The notes under the pieces: model-generated | Databases searched by the model: none | What the model was told of the DNA's origin: nothing | The model's input: only the letters and a program-made list of their open reading frames with translations | NCBI GenBank assembly: GCA_019022495.1 | Contig: JAFEKR010000023.1 | Location: 682,001-746,000, forward strand | Origin: Epichloe hybrida | Lineage: Eukaryota; Ascomycota; Sordariomycetes; Hypocreales; Clavicipitaceae | DNA length: 64,000 nucleotides | Reading direction: 5' to 3' | Shown: in pieces, positions 46,364 through 58,846 of the stretch | Position numbering within the stretch: the first letter of the stretch is position 1 | Layout of the letters: every line of letters begins with the position of its first letter | Program-made: the position numbers and the translations under genes

Positions 46364-47930
46364 ACGGATAAATGCCATAGTAGCAAGGGCTAGGAAGTTC
46401 CTAGACGCTACTAACACTAGAGAATAGATCACGGATTATTAGATTAGCGCAAAGGGGTCGCTCTAATTCCAAGGATAGATATAGGTCCCTAAGTAAGAGC
46501 CGTTAACCATAATATTAATATAGCGCGTTTATAACTTGCCCTTATTAGGTTACCTAGGTTAAAATACAACCTTTAAGGCGCTTTAAAGAGACTTCCACTA
46601 GGATAGCATATCATAGGACATAGCCTAGTTTATATAAAACTATTACTACTATAGAGGGCAGAAAAGCTAGTAACTATAATAAGGCTTACTAAAACCTATT
46701 CCGCCCCCTAATAGGTACTAGTTATAAATATCTATTAACTTTATAACTAACCTTCTAGTAAAAACACAGGATTAGCTATAGTTCCTTATGGTTATTACTA
46801 ATTAGCTCTTAAAGTATGTCTAGTTAGAAGTAATATTATTAATAGAGGCTAGGGCATGCATAGAATAATTTAAACACTACTAGTAGCATTTCTACAAATT
46901 CCTTACACAAATTATTATAGATTACAGGTTAGACTAGCTAAGTAATTTTTAAATAGAACTTTATAATAAGGTTAGCACGTAACAGCTACTTTCTACCACG
47001 CATTACCTATAGATAGATAGCGGCACGGAAAGAGTAAACTAGGAAGTATAAGTAGTACTATACGTAATACTATCTTTCTCCTAATTTAAATAGCTAGATC
47101 ACTTACTAGCTTACTAGCTAGTATTAAACAATAGGGATTTATTAGTAACTAGGATAAGCATAAATATAGCACTTTATAGGTTTAATATAGCCGTAATTCA
47201 GGATCTATTACCTATAGGGTAATCTACTATATTAGCAAAGGGAAGGGCTTAAGCCTTTTTATAATATTTAAAAGATAGTATAGATTTAACATAGGCCGTA
47301 ATAGCCTTTATCTAGTAACAATAGTAGGAGAACACAAATAGTAGTTATAGGCTAGTAAAGTAATTCTAGGTTAGGGACTATATATAGCTTAGCCTTTATA
47401 ATATTAAATTAAACTATCCCTACAAGAAGTTAGATTAGGTTATAGCTAAATATAAGGTGCTTAAGGTGCCTATACCCTTAATAGTTAGGTTAGATATCCT
47501 AAGGGAATTATATCCTATCTTTTATATTAACTTAATTTAGCATATAGTAAATAATCCACTACTAAGCCAAAGACTAGCTAATAAACATTTACTACTAGAG
47601 CTAGTTATAATAAATACTAATAATAATCTTATAGAGTATTAGGTAAAGGAAATCCTTATAGCTAAAAACATACTAGGTAGGGGTTTAAACTAGAATATCT
47701 TAGTTAAATAGAGAGGTTATATATAGCTAACTTAGGAGCTATTAGAAAGCATAGCACATATAGAAGCACTTAACTATTTTAAATCACAATAAGGGGATAT
47801 ACGGATAAATAATAGCCCTAAAAGAGTGTATTTTAATTTAACTAAAGACTACTAAGAGATACCTAATTTCTATCTAATACACATATAACCTAGCGCTAAA
47901 ATTCCACTATAATATAAAACAATTTAGGAA
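46364..47930 (+). pseudogene. Gypsy E integrase and chromodomain remains
   Basis: Continuation of Gypsy E after Gypsy F. The integrase C-terminal half is visible near 46990-47110, where text equivalent to the usual TDGQTERVNQ segment is broken by indels and stops, followed by YLSPNLNSWITY near 47070-47110. Chromodomain text N*ILVKWRGY-type is seen near 47690-47725 (here ILVK*RGYI), then ELLESIAHIEALNYF near 47735-47780. This places the element in the chromoviruses. Not functional. Confidence 0.82.
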
Positions 47931-47937
47931 GGGGGGG

Positions 47938-49293
47938 GGTGTTATTATTATTATTATATTAGTAGCAGGCCTTAGTAATAGTATAGGCTAGCTTTGTAAT
48001 AGTTTTAGCTATTTATTAGACTTAGGCATTGCTTACCTCCTAGGCGGAGATAGACTAGGCTAAGTTATTATTTATAGTTCTTATACTATAAAAGAATTTA
48101 GTAGCTAGGTTATTATATCCTTAGTAGGTAAGCATTATCTAGGTAAGCATAAGTTACTACGCCTTAGAGGCACCCTAGGCGTAGGCTACACCTATAAGGG
48201 AGGAGGCTAGGGGCTATGCCTTAGCTAGATTAATATAAGTGGTAGTAAGTATACTATTAAAATATTTATAGTAGTAAATAAAAGTTTTTATAAGGGTAGC
48301 GCACTACCCCTTATTATTACTAGTCTATAGTATAGCTAAAGTCTTAATAGCTTTTCTTACATATATAAGATTCTTAAGATATTTAAAGGTATAATAGAGT
48401 TTTAGGTTTACACTATATAAGTACTTCTCCTAGAGGTATATATAATAGCTAGCTTAATAATAATAATAGGCCTAGTTTAGCCCTAGGGTGTAGTTAAGGG
48501 TACCCTTATTTTAGAGATTATTTATATAAGGACTATATAGAAAATCATACTTCTTACTATTAAAGAGGTTTTTATTATTAAAGTCTCCTTTTAAAATATA
48601 CTTACTAAGGTAAGTATACTTAAATAGGGTAGGAGGGGGTAAAGGAGAGGGAGGGGGTATGCTAGTAATAAGTTAGTTAAAGAGAGAGATAATACTACTT
48701 ATAATAAAGAGTAAACTAGATATAAGAAAGGAGCTTAAAGGTAGTAAGATAATTAATAAATAAGGTTAGAAAAGGTATAAAAAGAAGAAATTATAATAAT
48801 AAGAAGGTAAAAGGAAGTAAAGTTAAAGGAGAGGAGATAGGTTATTTATATTTTAGGATAAATTAGTTAAGCTTTAATTAGAGTATAGGTTATTTATATT
48901 TGTAAATAAAGGCTAGGAGTAAATAGGGGTAGCATATTATATAATAAGGGGCTAGATAATTACTAATAAGGGGGCTACTTAAAGTAAAGCTTAAGTTTAG
49001 TAAGTAATAGATAGGATATAAGATTAGGGTAAAGTTAAGGGGGTAGAGGAGGTAAGGAGATAGCTAGTAATAAGGGGTTCTAAAAGAGGTAGCTAGTATT
49101 TTTAAGGGTAGGACTAGAGTAAAGTAAGGCGCTTATTACACTAAAATTTTTTTTACTTTACATAGCGGAGATATAACCTTACCTAATAACCTACTAGCTC
49201 CACTAGGCTACTTATATTACCTTACTGGGTTTTTTTATAGTAGCTATGTAATAGGGGTCTAGTGTTAATATATACTTACTTTTTTATAGGAGA
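47938..49293. other. Unassigned 1.35-kb segment at the Gypsy E polypurine tract
   Basis: The chromodomain end and first G-run (47931-47939) are normally followed at once by the 3' LTR, but here the LTR starts only at 49321. The segment between is bounded by a 12-bp direct repeat aggaaggggggg (47926-47937 and 49294-49305), which suggests an insertion with target duplication, although G-runs can match by chance. It is AT-rich with a strongly purine-rich strand at about 48600-48860. I recognise no coding motif. Confidence 0.45.
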
Positions 49294-49320
49294 AGGAAGG
49301 GGGGGATAAGTATAGGGGTA

Positions 49321-49555
49321 TATTATAAACTTAAGTTATAAGCTTAGGTTAAGTCTAGCTCTGGAAAGGCTCTAGAAAGTATACGCACTCTAGGTAAAGG
49401 AATTAGGGCTTTACGCAAACTACACACAAACCACATATAAGGGGATATATATCCGGATACTATGTAACACTAGTAGAGTTCTCCTTTCCTTCTGTAAGAA
49501 TAATATTCTTATTCTAAATGCTTATACGCAGTAGCTATAAGGCCAGTTCCTAACA
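49321..49555 (+). repeat. Gypsy E 3' LTR
   Basis: Begins TATTATAAACTTAAG (mutated from TGTTATGGACTTGAG) and ends intact GGCCAGTTCCTAACA before gatat. Confidence 0.93.
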
Positions 49556-49689
49556 GATATCTCTAAAAGGTATAAGTATATTAGCTACTCTAAGCGTAAT
49601 AATTAGTTCTCCTATACTAAATCTAACTAATGCCTTTTTTACTATTAATTTATTAAGCTATAGTTTAGGTATTTAACGTTATAATATTT

Positions 49690-50146
49690 TGTCAAGCGGA
49701 AAACAACACCCCAAAAGACACAATGCTAGCCCACGATCACGAGTAGCTCTAGAGCCTACACATAATAGAGGGGTTAATTAACTTAACAGTATTAATCATA
49801 ACAACAGCAAGGACTATCTTATTATGTAAAGATATCTAAAATTAAATAGTCTATTAGATTAGAAGTAATATCTTAAATAAATAAGGGAGAGTATTTTCTT
49901 AATTTATCTTATAGTAAATATAAGTATAATCTTAGGTAAAGTAAACTTAGGGTAATCTTAAGAATCTTATAGGGTATATAAATTACTATTAAAGAGTCTA
50001 TCTATAAGTAGTCCCTTTATAGATTAAATAATCCTATTACCTAGATAACCAATATTATTATCCCTTATTATAATACTTCTATCCCTAAACCCTAGCACTT
50101 ATTATTATAATTACGTTTTTAAGCGCGTATCTTATAGCATATAACA
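49690..50146 (-). repeat. Gypsy G 3' LTR
   Basis: 457 bp, starts TGTCAAGCGGAAAACAACACC (plus strand, shown to 20 bases or so) and ends CATATAACA. The outer left edge is nearly unmutated, the inner right edge TA-rich. Same length as the inverted solo copy at 32862-33318. Confidence 0.85.
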
Positions 50147-51917
50147 CCTCCCTAGGTATATACTAGTTACCCCTAACTAGTTATACACACTAAAACCTAA
50201 AAGCACCTTATAAGTATAGTTAGTAACTAATCTTATATAAAAAAGGTAAAGGAACTATTTAATCTATTACACATAGACCTAGGCTAATTAATCTTATATA
50301 GCTAAATCTTATATAGTAGGAAATAGGAGTATTAAGGTAAGTAAAAGAGAAAACTAAAAGGATAGAAAGGTAAAAAAAGTAAAAATATAAGGAAAAAAGG
50401 AAAAAAAAGAAAATTATATAAAGTAAAGAGAGAAAAAGAGAAGGTAAATAAAACCTCCCTAACTAAAGACCTAAATTCCTTATTTCTTAAGAAAGCTTTA
50501 GTATCTTTAGTATTTATAAGCATATAGTAAGCAATATTAGTAATAGGGTATAGATAGTAAAGCGCTTTATATCCTACTATACTACTCTCTTTTCTTAGGT
50601 TTTATATTAATTAAATAATCCTTAGGTATGCTTCTTCTTCTATTAGTAAGCTTTAATAATCTTAGCCTATATTATATAAGGGACTAGGCTAGGCGGTACC
50701 ACGGATATATATATAGATAATATTAGTAAATACATAATAATTTTTCTTTATACTACTCTCTATACCCTAAGGAAAGGAAAGAGATTAATTATTATAGCTT
50801 ATCTTATATCTCTAAGTGGTTATTAAATTATCTTTTCTTCTGCTTACTTAGCTAAGGTTCTATAGCTATACACTTACTCTTATCTAATAACTTTATAGAT
50901 TCGTAGCAACCTTAGCTAGTTTTCTATGTTTAATTATAGTAGCTTACTTATTATTACTTACTATTTTTAAAGAGCTTATTTAGTAGTGTTAGATATTTAA
51001 TCTTATCTTCCTTATTAAAGTGCTTTAAGCTTTAAAGCTAAGGACACTAGTATTACTTCTTATCTAATAACAAATAATAACACTAATAAAGATACTTATA
51101 ATAAATAATAACTTCCCCTTCCACTTAATCTTAGCTCCTTTAGTTTAACTAAGGGTAAAACTCCTCTAGTGTCTTACTATATTTATCTTTCCTAATTATA
51201 TAATATTTCTTATATACTAATATTAAAGACTTTAGGGTTACTAGTAAAGACATAAGCTATAGGTTACTAGAAATCCTAAACACAAAGCTTATTATACTTT
51301 ACTATATTAGTATACTATTTAATTAGATAACTCTTATTAGTAACTTAAAGCTTCTAAGGCATAAGTATAGCGCTAATAGGGAGTCCTTTACTAACTATCT
51401 AGGTTATAAAGCAAGGTATTAAGTATTTCGCTATATATTATATTAAGTATTAGAGGTTAAAGTCCTTCTAGTATAATAATTCCCTTAGTAATTAATCTCC
51501 TATTCTAAGTTTATTTATAGCTATATCTTATAAAACTCTTATAGTTCTTTTAAGTGCTTTTATATAGCTATACTTTAGGTCTAGGATATTATTAGTTACT
51601 ATTTAGTCTTTAAGGTATAGTTTAAAGCATTAGTTAATAGTTAAGTCTCCTCCAAAAGTATATAGTTATTTAAACTTAATATTATACTTATTTAGTGTAT
51701 TTTAATCTTCTAATAGTAAATTAATTACTTAGTAACTAACCTAATAGCGGATTATCTAGAGAAGGAACCCTAGGTATGTATACTTGTATTCCTAGTTTCC
51801 TTTCTACTCCGTTGCTAGGACTACAATTACTTTAAAATTAGAGGGGTAATTCATAAGCTATATAATCTGCCCTTATTTATATGTGAAGTTAGCGAACTAA
51901 GTTATTTATCCCTTATC
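50147..51917 (-). other. Gypsy G 3' region, no legible coding text
   Basis: AT-rich sequence between the polypurine tract and the LINE B insertion. A minus-strand frame at 50523-50332 is an artefact of a purine-rich stretch (50340-50450) and encodes only Phe/Leu repeats. Nothing else is recognised. Confidence 0.5.
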
Positions 51918-51931
51918 TATACTATTAAAAT

Positions 51932-54900
51932 AACTTAACATAGTAGGAAAGATTATAGAAGCGGCGATAGCAAAGCGACTTATAGCCTTTACTAAGGTAG
52001 AGGGGCTACTCCCCGAACTCTAGATAGGTAATAGGATAAATAAATTAATAGAAACCGTAATAAAAGTCCTTATTAAATACATTAGGGAGGCCTAGGGAAG
52101 GGGTAGTATTACCTCACTAGTATAAATAGATATATCTTTAGTGTTTAATAGAGTTAGCTACCTATACCTAATATACTTACTTATAAAGATAGAAGTCCTA
52201 TAATAGCTAATAGTAATAATATAAAGCTTCCTTATAGATAGAATAAGCTAGCTTAGCTTTAATAAAGAACTCTCTAGACTATTTATAATTAAGGCTAGCA
52301 CCCTATAAGGTTTACCCCTTTTCTTAATTCTCTTCTTACTTTACTTAGTAAAGCTTTATATTTACCTCTAGGCTATTCTAGGTATAGTAGCTATAGGATT
52401 TATAAATAATATAAATATAGTAGCCTTTAGTAAGAATATAGTATAAACCTAGAGAAAACTTAAAGCTATATAGAAGATTTATAAGGAATAAGTAAAGTAA
52501 GTAAGAGTTAAGTTTAACCTAGCTAAAACTAAACTTATATACTTTAGTAAGTCCTATAGACCTCCTTAGGCTAGAGTCTAACTTAAAGTAAAGGAGATAG
52601 TGCCTATAGAATTATATAGATTCCTAGGAGTGTAAGTTAATAAAAAACTTAACTAGAGTGCCTATAGAAATATCCTTAAGGGCAAGTTAGCCTAGTAGTA
52701 GCTTACACTCTCTAAGCTAGTAGCATTAGCCTAGGGATATAGCTTTAGGGATACTAGACTTCTATATATATAGGTAGTCTAGCCTATCCTTACCTATAGA
52801 GCAAGCGCTTACTACACCCTTACTAAGAAAGAAGAAAAGCTAAGAGAAGTAGTAAAAAGCTTTATAGTAAATTAATTAGCCTATCTCTAGATTATTATAG
52901 GGGTATTTAAGGCTATACTTATTATATAACTAGAGGTTAAGACTTATATCCCCCCCCTTAACCTTTACTTAAATAAGATAAAGTAAAGGTTTAAAGATAG
53001 AATTATTAATAGTAGGATAGTAAGAATAATCTAAGCTATAGCTAACTTAGTTATAATAGTACTACACCGTAGAAAAAGACCCCTACCTATTAATAATAAG
53101 CTAGACATGAATATAGACAAGGAATAGAAGAAATATTAGGAGAACTAGCATAATAAGGAGAGGCTAGCCTAGAGTAAACACATTAGAGAACTAACTAAAG
53201 ACTAACTACCCTCCTATAACCTAAAGGAAATCTAGGAATTCCACACTAATATAGATAAGCATATCTCTTTAATAATTATCTAACTACACATAGGAAAGAT
53301 AAGCCTAAATAAGTTCCTATTCTAAAGAAAGGTTCCTAGGGTGGTTTTGCCCCTATATAGCTATAGTTAAGCTATAGAAGACTAATACTACATACTAGTT
53401 AATTATAGTAAATATAACTATAGGTAACCTTAGCAGCGATGGCCCGCTGACGTATAGGAGGCGAGGCTAGCCCTAAACAAACCTTAAAAAGCAAAATATT
53501 TAGCTAAATGGTTCCTTAGTATAAGATAACTCTAATATTACTTATTAGCATAGGAGCTAGCTATAAGACAGCTTAGAATACTACTAGACCTAGGCTAAAT
53601 CCGTTAATAGACGGAAAACCTTCTAATTATAAATCTAGTATAAGGAATAGAACGGATAGTGTAAGCACAGAGGTAGGCTAGGGAAGAGACTAATTTTATA
53701 ATTTATAATTATAATAGAGAATATTTAGGTCTAGAACTATTATTAGATTAATTTTAACTATAAACTCTAGGTATTATAAGTCCTACTAGCCTGCCGCCGC
53801 CCTTACTCTAAGCTAAATTTAAGCCACTACCTTATTCCTCCTCTAGGATAGGAATTACATCCATAGCCACCTAGTCGCAATTTTTCGTAGGGATAATAGC
53901 AAGTAGGAGACAGTTTATCTCCGTTATACGTGCGTTAAGGTACGTAAGCTAAAAGATAAGCTTAGTATACTATTCCTTAGAGAAACTAGCCTAGTCTAGG
54001 CCTGCTACTAAGGCGCTTTATTTCTTCTTTACCTAATTACTAGTATAAAGCTTCTTAACCTAGTCCTAGAAGCCTTCTAGGGCCTATTAAGGAAGATATT
54101 AGAGCTAGAATAGACCTGCTACTAAGCTAGAATAGACTTACCGTACCCCTATTAGCTATAGAAGCCTAGGTCTTAACTAACTACTAATACTTATTTTAAT
54201 TACTAGATAAGTTTAGCTAAAACAGCGGATTAGATATAGAACTAAGCTGGAGTAGGGGTGATTATTAATTATTACCTAATAGTATTAATAGTTCTAAACC
54301 TAATAGTTAAAACACGCGTTAGTGGCCGCCCCTATCTAGTAAGTTAGCCCTATTACTAAGCTAGAGCAGGACTAACCTACTAATAATAATATAGCACTAG
54401 TGCCTAAGGTCCTAAACTAAATAAGATTTATAGGAAATGTATTAAACTTCTCTTAGTTTATTAAGCTAAAGCGAATTAGTAGCGGACTAGGCCTAGAGTA
54501 GAAGTAAACATAACTTATAGATAGACCCTTCTCTATAACCTATATGTATTGCTTTTTAGTTATAGACTTCCCTAGGAAGTCCTTGTACTTACGAGATTCC
54601 TAGGTAAATTAAAGCTAGATAAGTAATAACACTAGAGTACTTATAACTTCTAGTGCTATTATGCTAGATTTAGTCTAAATTTATAGTAAACGTTAGTAAA
54701 TAACCTAACCCTAGCCTAGGATAGCCTTAAATAGCTAGAAAGAAAAGAAAAACCTATAGGAAGTTTAATATAAAAAGAAGAAAGAGACTAGGACCCTAGG
54801 GGGGGAGAGCTCTCTTTTATACCTATAGAGGGGGGGGGGGATAATTTAGATAACTTACTTAAAAACAAAGCATAACGTAATTAATAAATCTAATAACACA

Positions 54901-55419
54901 CAAGTAATCTTAACCTAGGACTATACTAGTCTAGGGCTATAACTACCCTCCCCCTATACTAATTAAATAAAACTAGGTGCTTAGACTTTACTAGATATAT
55001 AAGGTAAAGGTAAGCTAGAGATAGCTAAAAAGTAAGGCTATAGAAAAGTTAGCGTAAGAGTAAATAAGAAGTAAATTAACACTATAAATCTAGATTTACT
55101 TTACCCTAGCCTAGGGCAGAGAGACTTAGGATAGGTATATTATTACACTAGAATAGAACTAGAAAGGGCTTATAAATACTTATTCTATATATTTTTCCTT
55201 TCTTTTCTTTTTAATAGGATAAGGCTAGTGTAAGCTAGTAATAAATACCTATAATAGGAAACACACTAAGTAGCGCAGACCTATTACAAGGCTAGCGCTA
55301 GCTTGTAAACAGATATAAGGGGGTTTTTCTTCCTAGTATAGGGTTTTCCCTTTTAACTTAGTAGTAGGAGTACTAGTGATAGCTATCTATAGAGCTAACT
55401 AGCGTAAATAATATATATA
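51932..55419 (+). mobile_element. LINE B: 5'-truncated Tad1-like LINE
   Basis: Matches LINE A from about 29903 to its 3' end and is flanked by a 14-bp duplication tatactattaaaat (51918-51931, 55420-55433). It starts inside reverse transcriptase and lacks ORF1 and endonuclease, a usual product of incomplete reverse transcription. Reverse transcriptase text repeats that of LINE A (DISLVFNRVSY near 52125-52160; GFINNINIVAF near 52395-52425). It keeps more GC words than LINE A (for example 53425-53465, 53880-53945). The 3' UTR has the same pair of G-runs (54799-54805, 54831-54840) and no LTR insertion, so it gives the empty site for 32862-33318. Confidence 0.9.
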
Positions 55420-55433
55420 TATACTATTAAAAT

Positions 55434-56521
55434 GGTATAGATATCCTTATTTCCTATTAAACATAAAAGTAGTCTAATGGTTTATAAAGAAAGTGAATCC
55501 TATAATAAGGTGTTAATTGCTTATGTGTAAGTAGAGGTTAATAAGGTTATAACTATAGCTATACTTAATATTAATAGGCTAATAGGTAGTATAAAGTCTT
55601 CTAGCTTTTAAACTAATTAATTATTATAATATGTCTATATTAAAATCTTCTATCTTGCTAACTTTAAATGTTTAGGGTAGTACTACTACTATTACTTTAA
55701 GCTTACGCTCTATAATTCTCCCTATTGCTATTAGCTTAAACTAGTTAAGCTAGTCTTTACTTAGAGTCTTATAAGCCTTTCTTAGGAATTCGTAAATATT
55801 CATTAAATAACTATACTATTGTATATTTATCTATCCTAGCCTAATTAGTGTTACTAGGTTAAAATTATTACTATCCTAGTAAACTTTAAATCTTAGTAAA
55901 GGCTATGGCTAGTCTCTTTATAGATAAAATAGGGGTAGCTACTACCTATAGAGATTAACTAAATTAATTTCTATAGTGCCTTCCTTAATTTCTTTAAAGA
56001 AAGAGCTTTCTAATCTATATATTAAAATGTAAATGTAGTATATAGTAAGGCACTTACTATAAGGAAAGTAAGTAATAGTATTACTATTTACTTTAGTGTA
56101 ATTACCCTTATTTATAATAGACTCCCTATACTATCCTATTTTACTAGGTAAGATTAAAAGGTTCTAGGATAAATAAAATAACTATTATAGTAGGAAAGGA
56201 TATAGTAACTACCTATTAGATTTTTAAATTAGTATAGTTAGAAAGGATTTTAAGAATAAGGGTAGTATAAGTAAAAACTTTAAAGGTTAAGAGAATATAT
56301 ACTTATATAAGAAGTAAGTTAGATTAAGTAGTTCCTATGGCCCTAATCCTATTCTTATAGTCTTTATTAATTTTAAGAGTAGTTATTAGTAGCTATTACT
56401 AGTTACCTTCTTCTTTCTCTCTATTAGCTACTAGCATCTATTATAAGGCATTTATCTATAGAGATTAAGTAGTTACTATGATTTAGACCTTGCTATTATG
56501 AATTACTTATAGGTAGCCTAC
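55434..56521 (-). other. Gypsy G 3' region between LINE B and a solo LTR
   Basis: Resumes the sequence interrupted at 51917. AT-rich; no domain text recognised on either strand. It ends at the cctac duplication of the solo LTR. Confidence 0.5.
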
Positions 56522-56788
56522 TGTCACGACTGTGTTCGGGGAGATATAAACGGAGTGAAGGCTAAGGTTCTTAGTCGTAGCTAGAGAGCTGCTACTTAGG
56601 GGTAGGTGTATAAAGGTCTTAAACTCTAACCTCCTATATCTTTTATAGGTAGTCCTTGTCTAAATACCTTACTACGTGCACGTAGCTATCTTGTAGCTAC
56701 TTAGTTATCCACGGAACCTGAGGCTTATCTAAGGGCTCTATCATGTGACCGTCCTGTCCATGGCCCCTTGGCCTCCGTGCTCCTGACA
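56522..56788 (+). repeat. Solo LTR, 267-bp family, nearly unmutated copy
   Basis: TGTCACGACTGTG to CTCCTGACA, flanked by perfect cctac duplications (56517-56521 and 56789-56793). It keeps CG, CA and TG words (ACCGTCCTGTCCATGGCCCC) that the copy at 15430 has partly lost. It is one of the youngest-looking sequences in the block. The strand is arbitrary, set to match the other copy. Confidence 0.93.
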
Positions 56789-56793
56789 CCTAC

Positions 56794-58840
56794 TTGCTTA
56801 TTAGGTGCTAATGCTTATTATATATAGTATCCTATAGTTTAAGGCTTTTCTAACCCTTTTTATTTTCTCTTCTTTATGCTTCTTAACTTATTACTCTTTA
56901 TATTATTACCCTAATTAATTAATTATAGCTAAATCTCTTAATAAAAACCATTAAAAACTTCCTAATATTACTACTATTATAAGGGTAAGCGTCCTAGAAG
57001 TTAAGCTTTTAGTAATAAAGACTATAGACTAGTCTAACCACACTAAGTTCTTTCCTTTATTTATTAGTAAAGACTACATAGGTATTTTAAAAATTATTTA
57101 ATCTTATATTTAGGCTAATACTAATAACTTCTATTTTATAGTATAAGTTTCTTTTTACCTTCTAGGTTTAGGGTAGGATTAATATTAGTAATAGTAGTGT
57201 TTCTCTATATATAGAGATTACCCTCTAACTTTCTAAAAATTCCCTAGAAAAGGCTCCTCCCTATCTAATTACTACTATAAAAAGAACTAAATTACTAAAG
57301 GATTTTATAAGAAGCTATACTAAAGTAAATAGTATCTTAGCCCTTACTATTAAAAATAAATATTATTACTTAGTCCTTATTCCTACTAAGATAGCTTATC
57401 CTAATAGGTACTTCTTACACGCTCTTTTATAGCGTCTTAAGTGTTATTATACTTTACTAGTGTCTATATTTAGTAGATTAAATAGTATTTTCTATACTAA
57501 CTACTTAAACTTATATATATAGCATATTACTTTCTTTAGTAAGCATATATACTTCCCTTTCTATAGCTATGTCTTACTTTCTAGGGTTAGCAAAGGTATA
57601 TATAGTAATTATATCTAGAATAGGTCTTATATAACTAGCTATAAATAGCGCTTTGCCTCTAGGTATTACCTTTAGTCTTCCTAAGAGAGAGCTCTTATAC
57701 CTTTCTTAGGAAAAGAGTAGTTTACTAAAGTAGTAGAAACCCTTCTACTTAATCTAAATACTATTAATTCTAATAACTCTCCTTACTTAGTAGTAAATAT
57801 ACTTTCTTCTTTCCTAAATTATTTATAAATAATAGAGAAAATTAAAGAAAATAAATTTAGTTTATAGTATAGGATTTTAGGGAAATAAAAGAAAAGAGAA
57901 AAGGGGTAAGTGGTTCTATAGTTAATAGAATTATACCTTAATTACTTAATCTCTAGTATTAGAATAAAACTTTACTTAGTTCCTAAAATAAAAATAAAGG
58001 AAAATAATGTTTAATCTTATGCACTCCTTAGTGCATTAGAGAATATACTTTATATTCTTTCTTTTATTCTTCTATTAAGTAAGGTAGCTATACCTTAATC
58101 CTATAATATAGGCTCCTTTAAGGTAGGAGCTTAACCTCTTCCTTAAGACATAAACGTATCCCTCCTTTATTAACTATTTAATTAAATATATTATATTAAG
58201 CTACTAAAGGTATAATTATAGTAACTTCTTAATTATAGTTATTAGTAGTCTCCTCCCTTACCTAGTGTTATTAAGAAGTATATAACTATGTATTTACTAT
58301 TAAAGTTTACTAACCTTCTATATCTAGAATAAACTTTTTAATATAGTCCCCTAAAATAGTTTTTATAAGGTAAACCTTATCTAGTGTTTTTAGATAATAA
58401 GCTCTAGAAATTAGCGCTTACTTATGGATTCAGAAAGGTTTGTTCTATCTTATCACAAGTTTCTTTATAGTAAATATATTAATATTCCTTCTAATATTAT
58501 ATACTAAAATAAGATCCCCTAGTTTTAATTAATCCTTCCTAAGAGAGGTAGCTTAGTTCTTATTAGTTTAGTTTATAAGTTACTTCCTAAAGTTAAACAC
58601 TTTCTTTCTTGCTTTCCTAACATCCTTTGCCTTCCTTTTAAGCATTTAGACTTAAGCTTTAAATAAGTCCTAACTAGTAGTAACTACTTCCTAGTTAATT
58701 AGCCTCTAGGTTAGAAACTTAACTTCTAATAGTAGGATTAGTTCTTATTTATAGATTAAATAAAAAGCGGATTTCCTATGTAATTTATAAACAGCAGTAT
58801 AGTTTATAAGAAGGGCTTTATTAAGGTGCTTTACCTATCA
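56794..58840 (-). other. Gypsy G region downstream of integrase, unread
   Basis: Minus-strand sequence 3' of the integrase text. It is AT-saturated; I cannot identify a chromodomain or other module. Together with 50147-51917 and 55434-56521 it makes about 4.9 kb between the integrase core and the LTR, unusually long, which may hide an extra reading frame or a further old insertion. Confidence 0.45.
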
Positions 58841-58846
58841 GCTATT

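Larger units (their letters stand above)
36100..49555 (+). mobile_element. Gypsy E: complete chromovirus, RIP-degraded, split by Gypsy F
   Basis: 235-bp LTRs (36100-36334, 49321-49555) are flanked by gatat duplications (36095-36099, 49556-49560). The plus-strand interior has gag, reverse transcriptase (YLNNML at 38702-38719), RNase H, integrase and a chromodomain, the chromovirus order. Gypsy F (39760-46358) interrupts it after RNase H, and an unassigned 1.35-kb segment (47938-49293) lies at its polypurine tract. Without those insertions the element is about 5.5 kb, normal for the group. Confidence 0.92.
26065..49689 (-). mobile_element. Copia D-family element on the minus strand, broken into four pieces
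   Basis: The 3' LTR (26065-26360) and adjoining 3' region (to 26820) are the reverse complement of the Copia D end. The same element continues, still inverted, at 33784-33880, 33992-36099 and 49561-49689, each join matching consecutive Copia D sequence. The interruptions are LINE A (14-bp duplication), a SINE-like fragment with loss of about 750 bp of RNase H region, and Gypsy E (gatat duplication). It is finally cut at 49690 by Gypsy G. Its 5' end (gag, 5' LTR) would lie beyond the right edge if Gypsy G inserted into it. Confidence 0.85.

Noticed and set aside
50332..50523. Minus-strand frame rich in Phe and Leu, resembling a membrane peptide
   Set aside because: Produced by a purine-rich low-complexity stretch in the Gypsy G 3' region; composition artefact.
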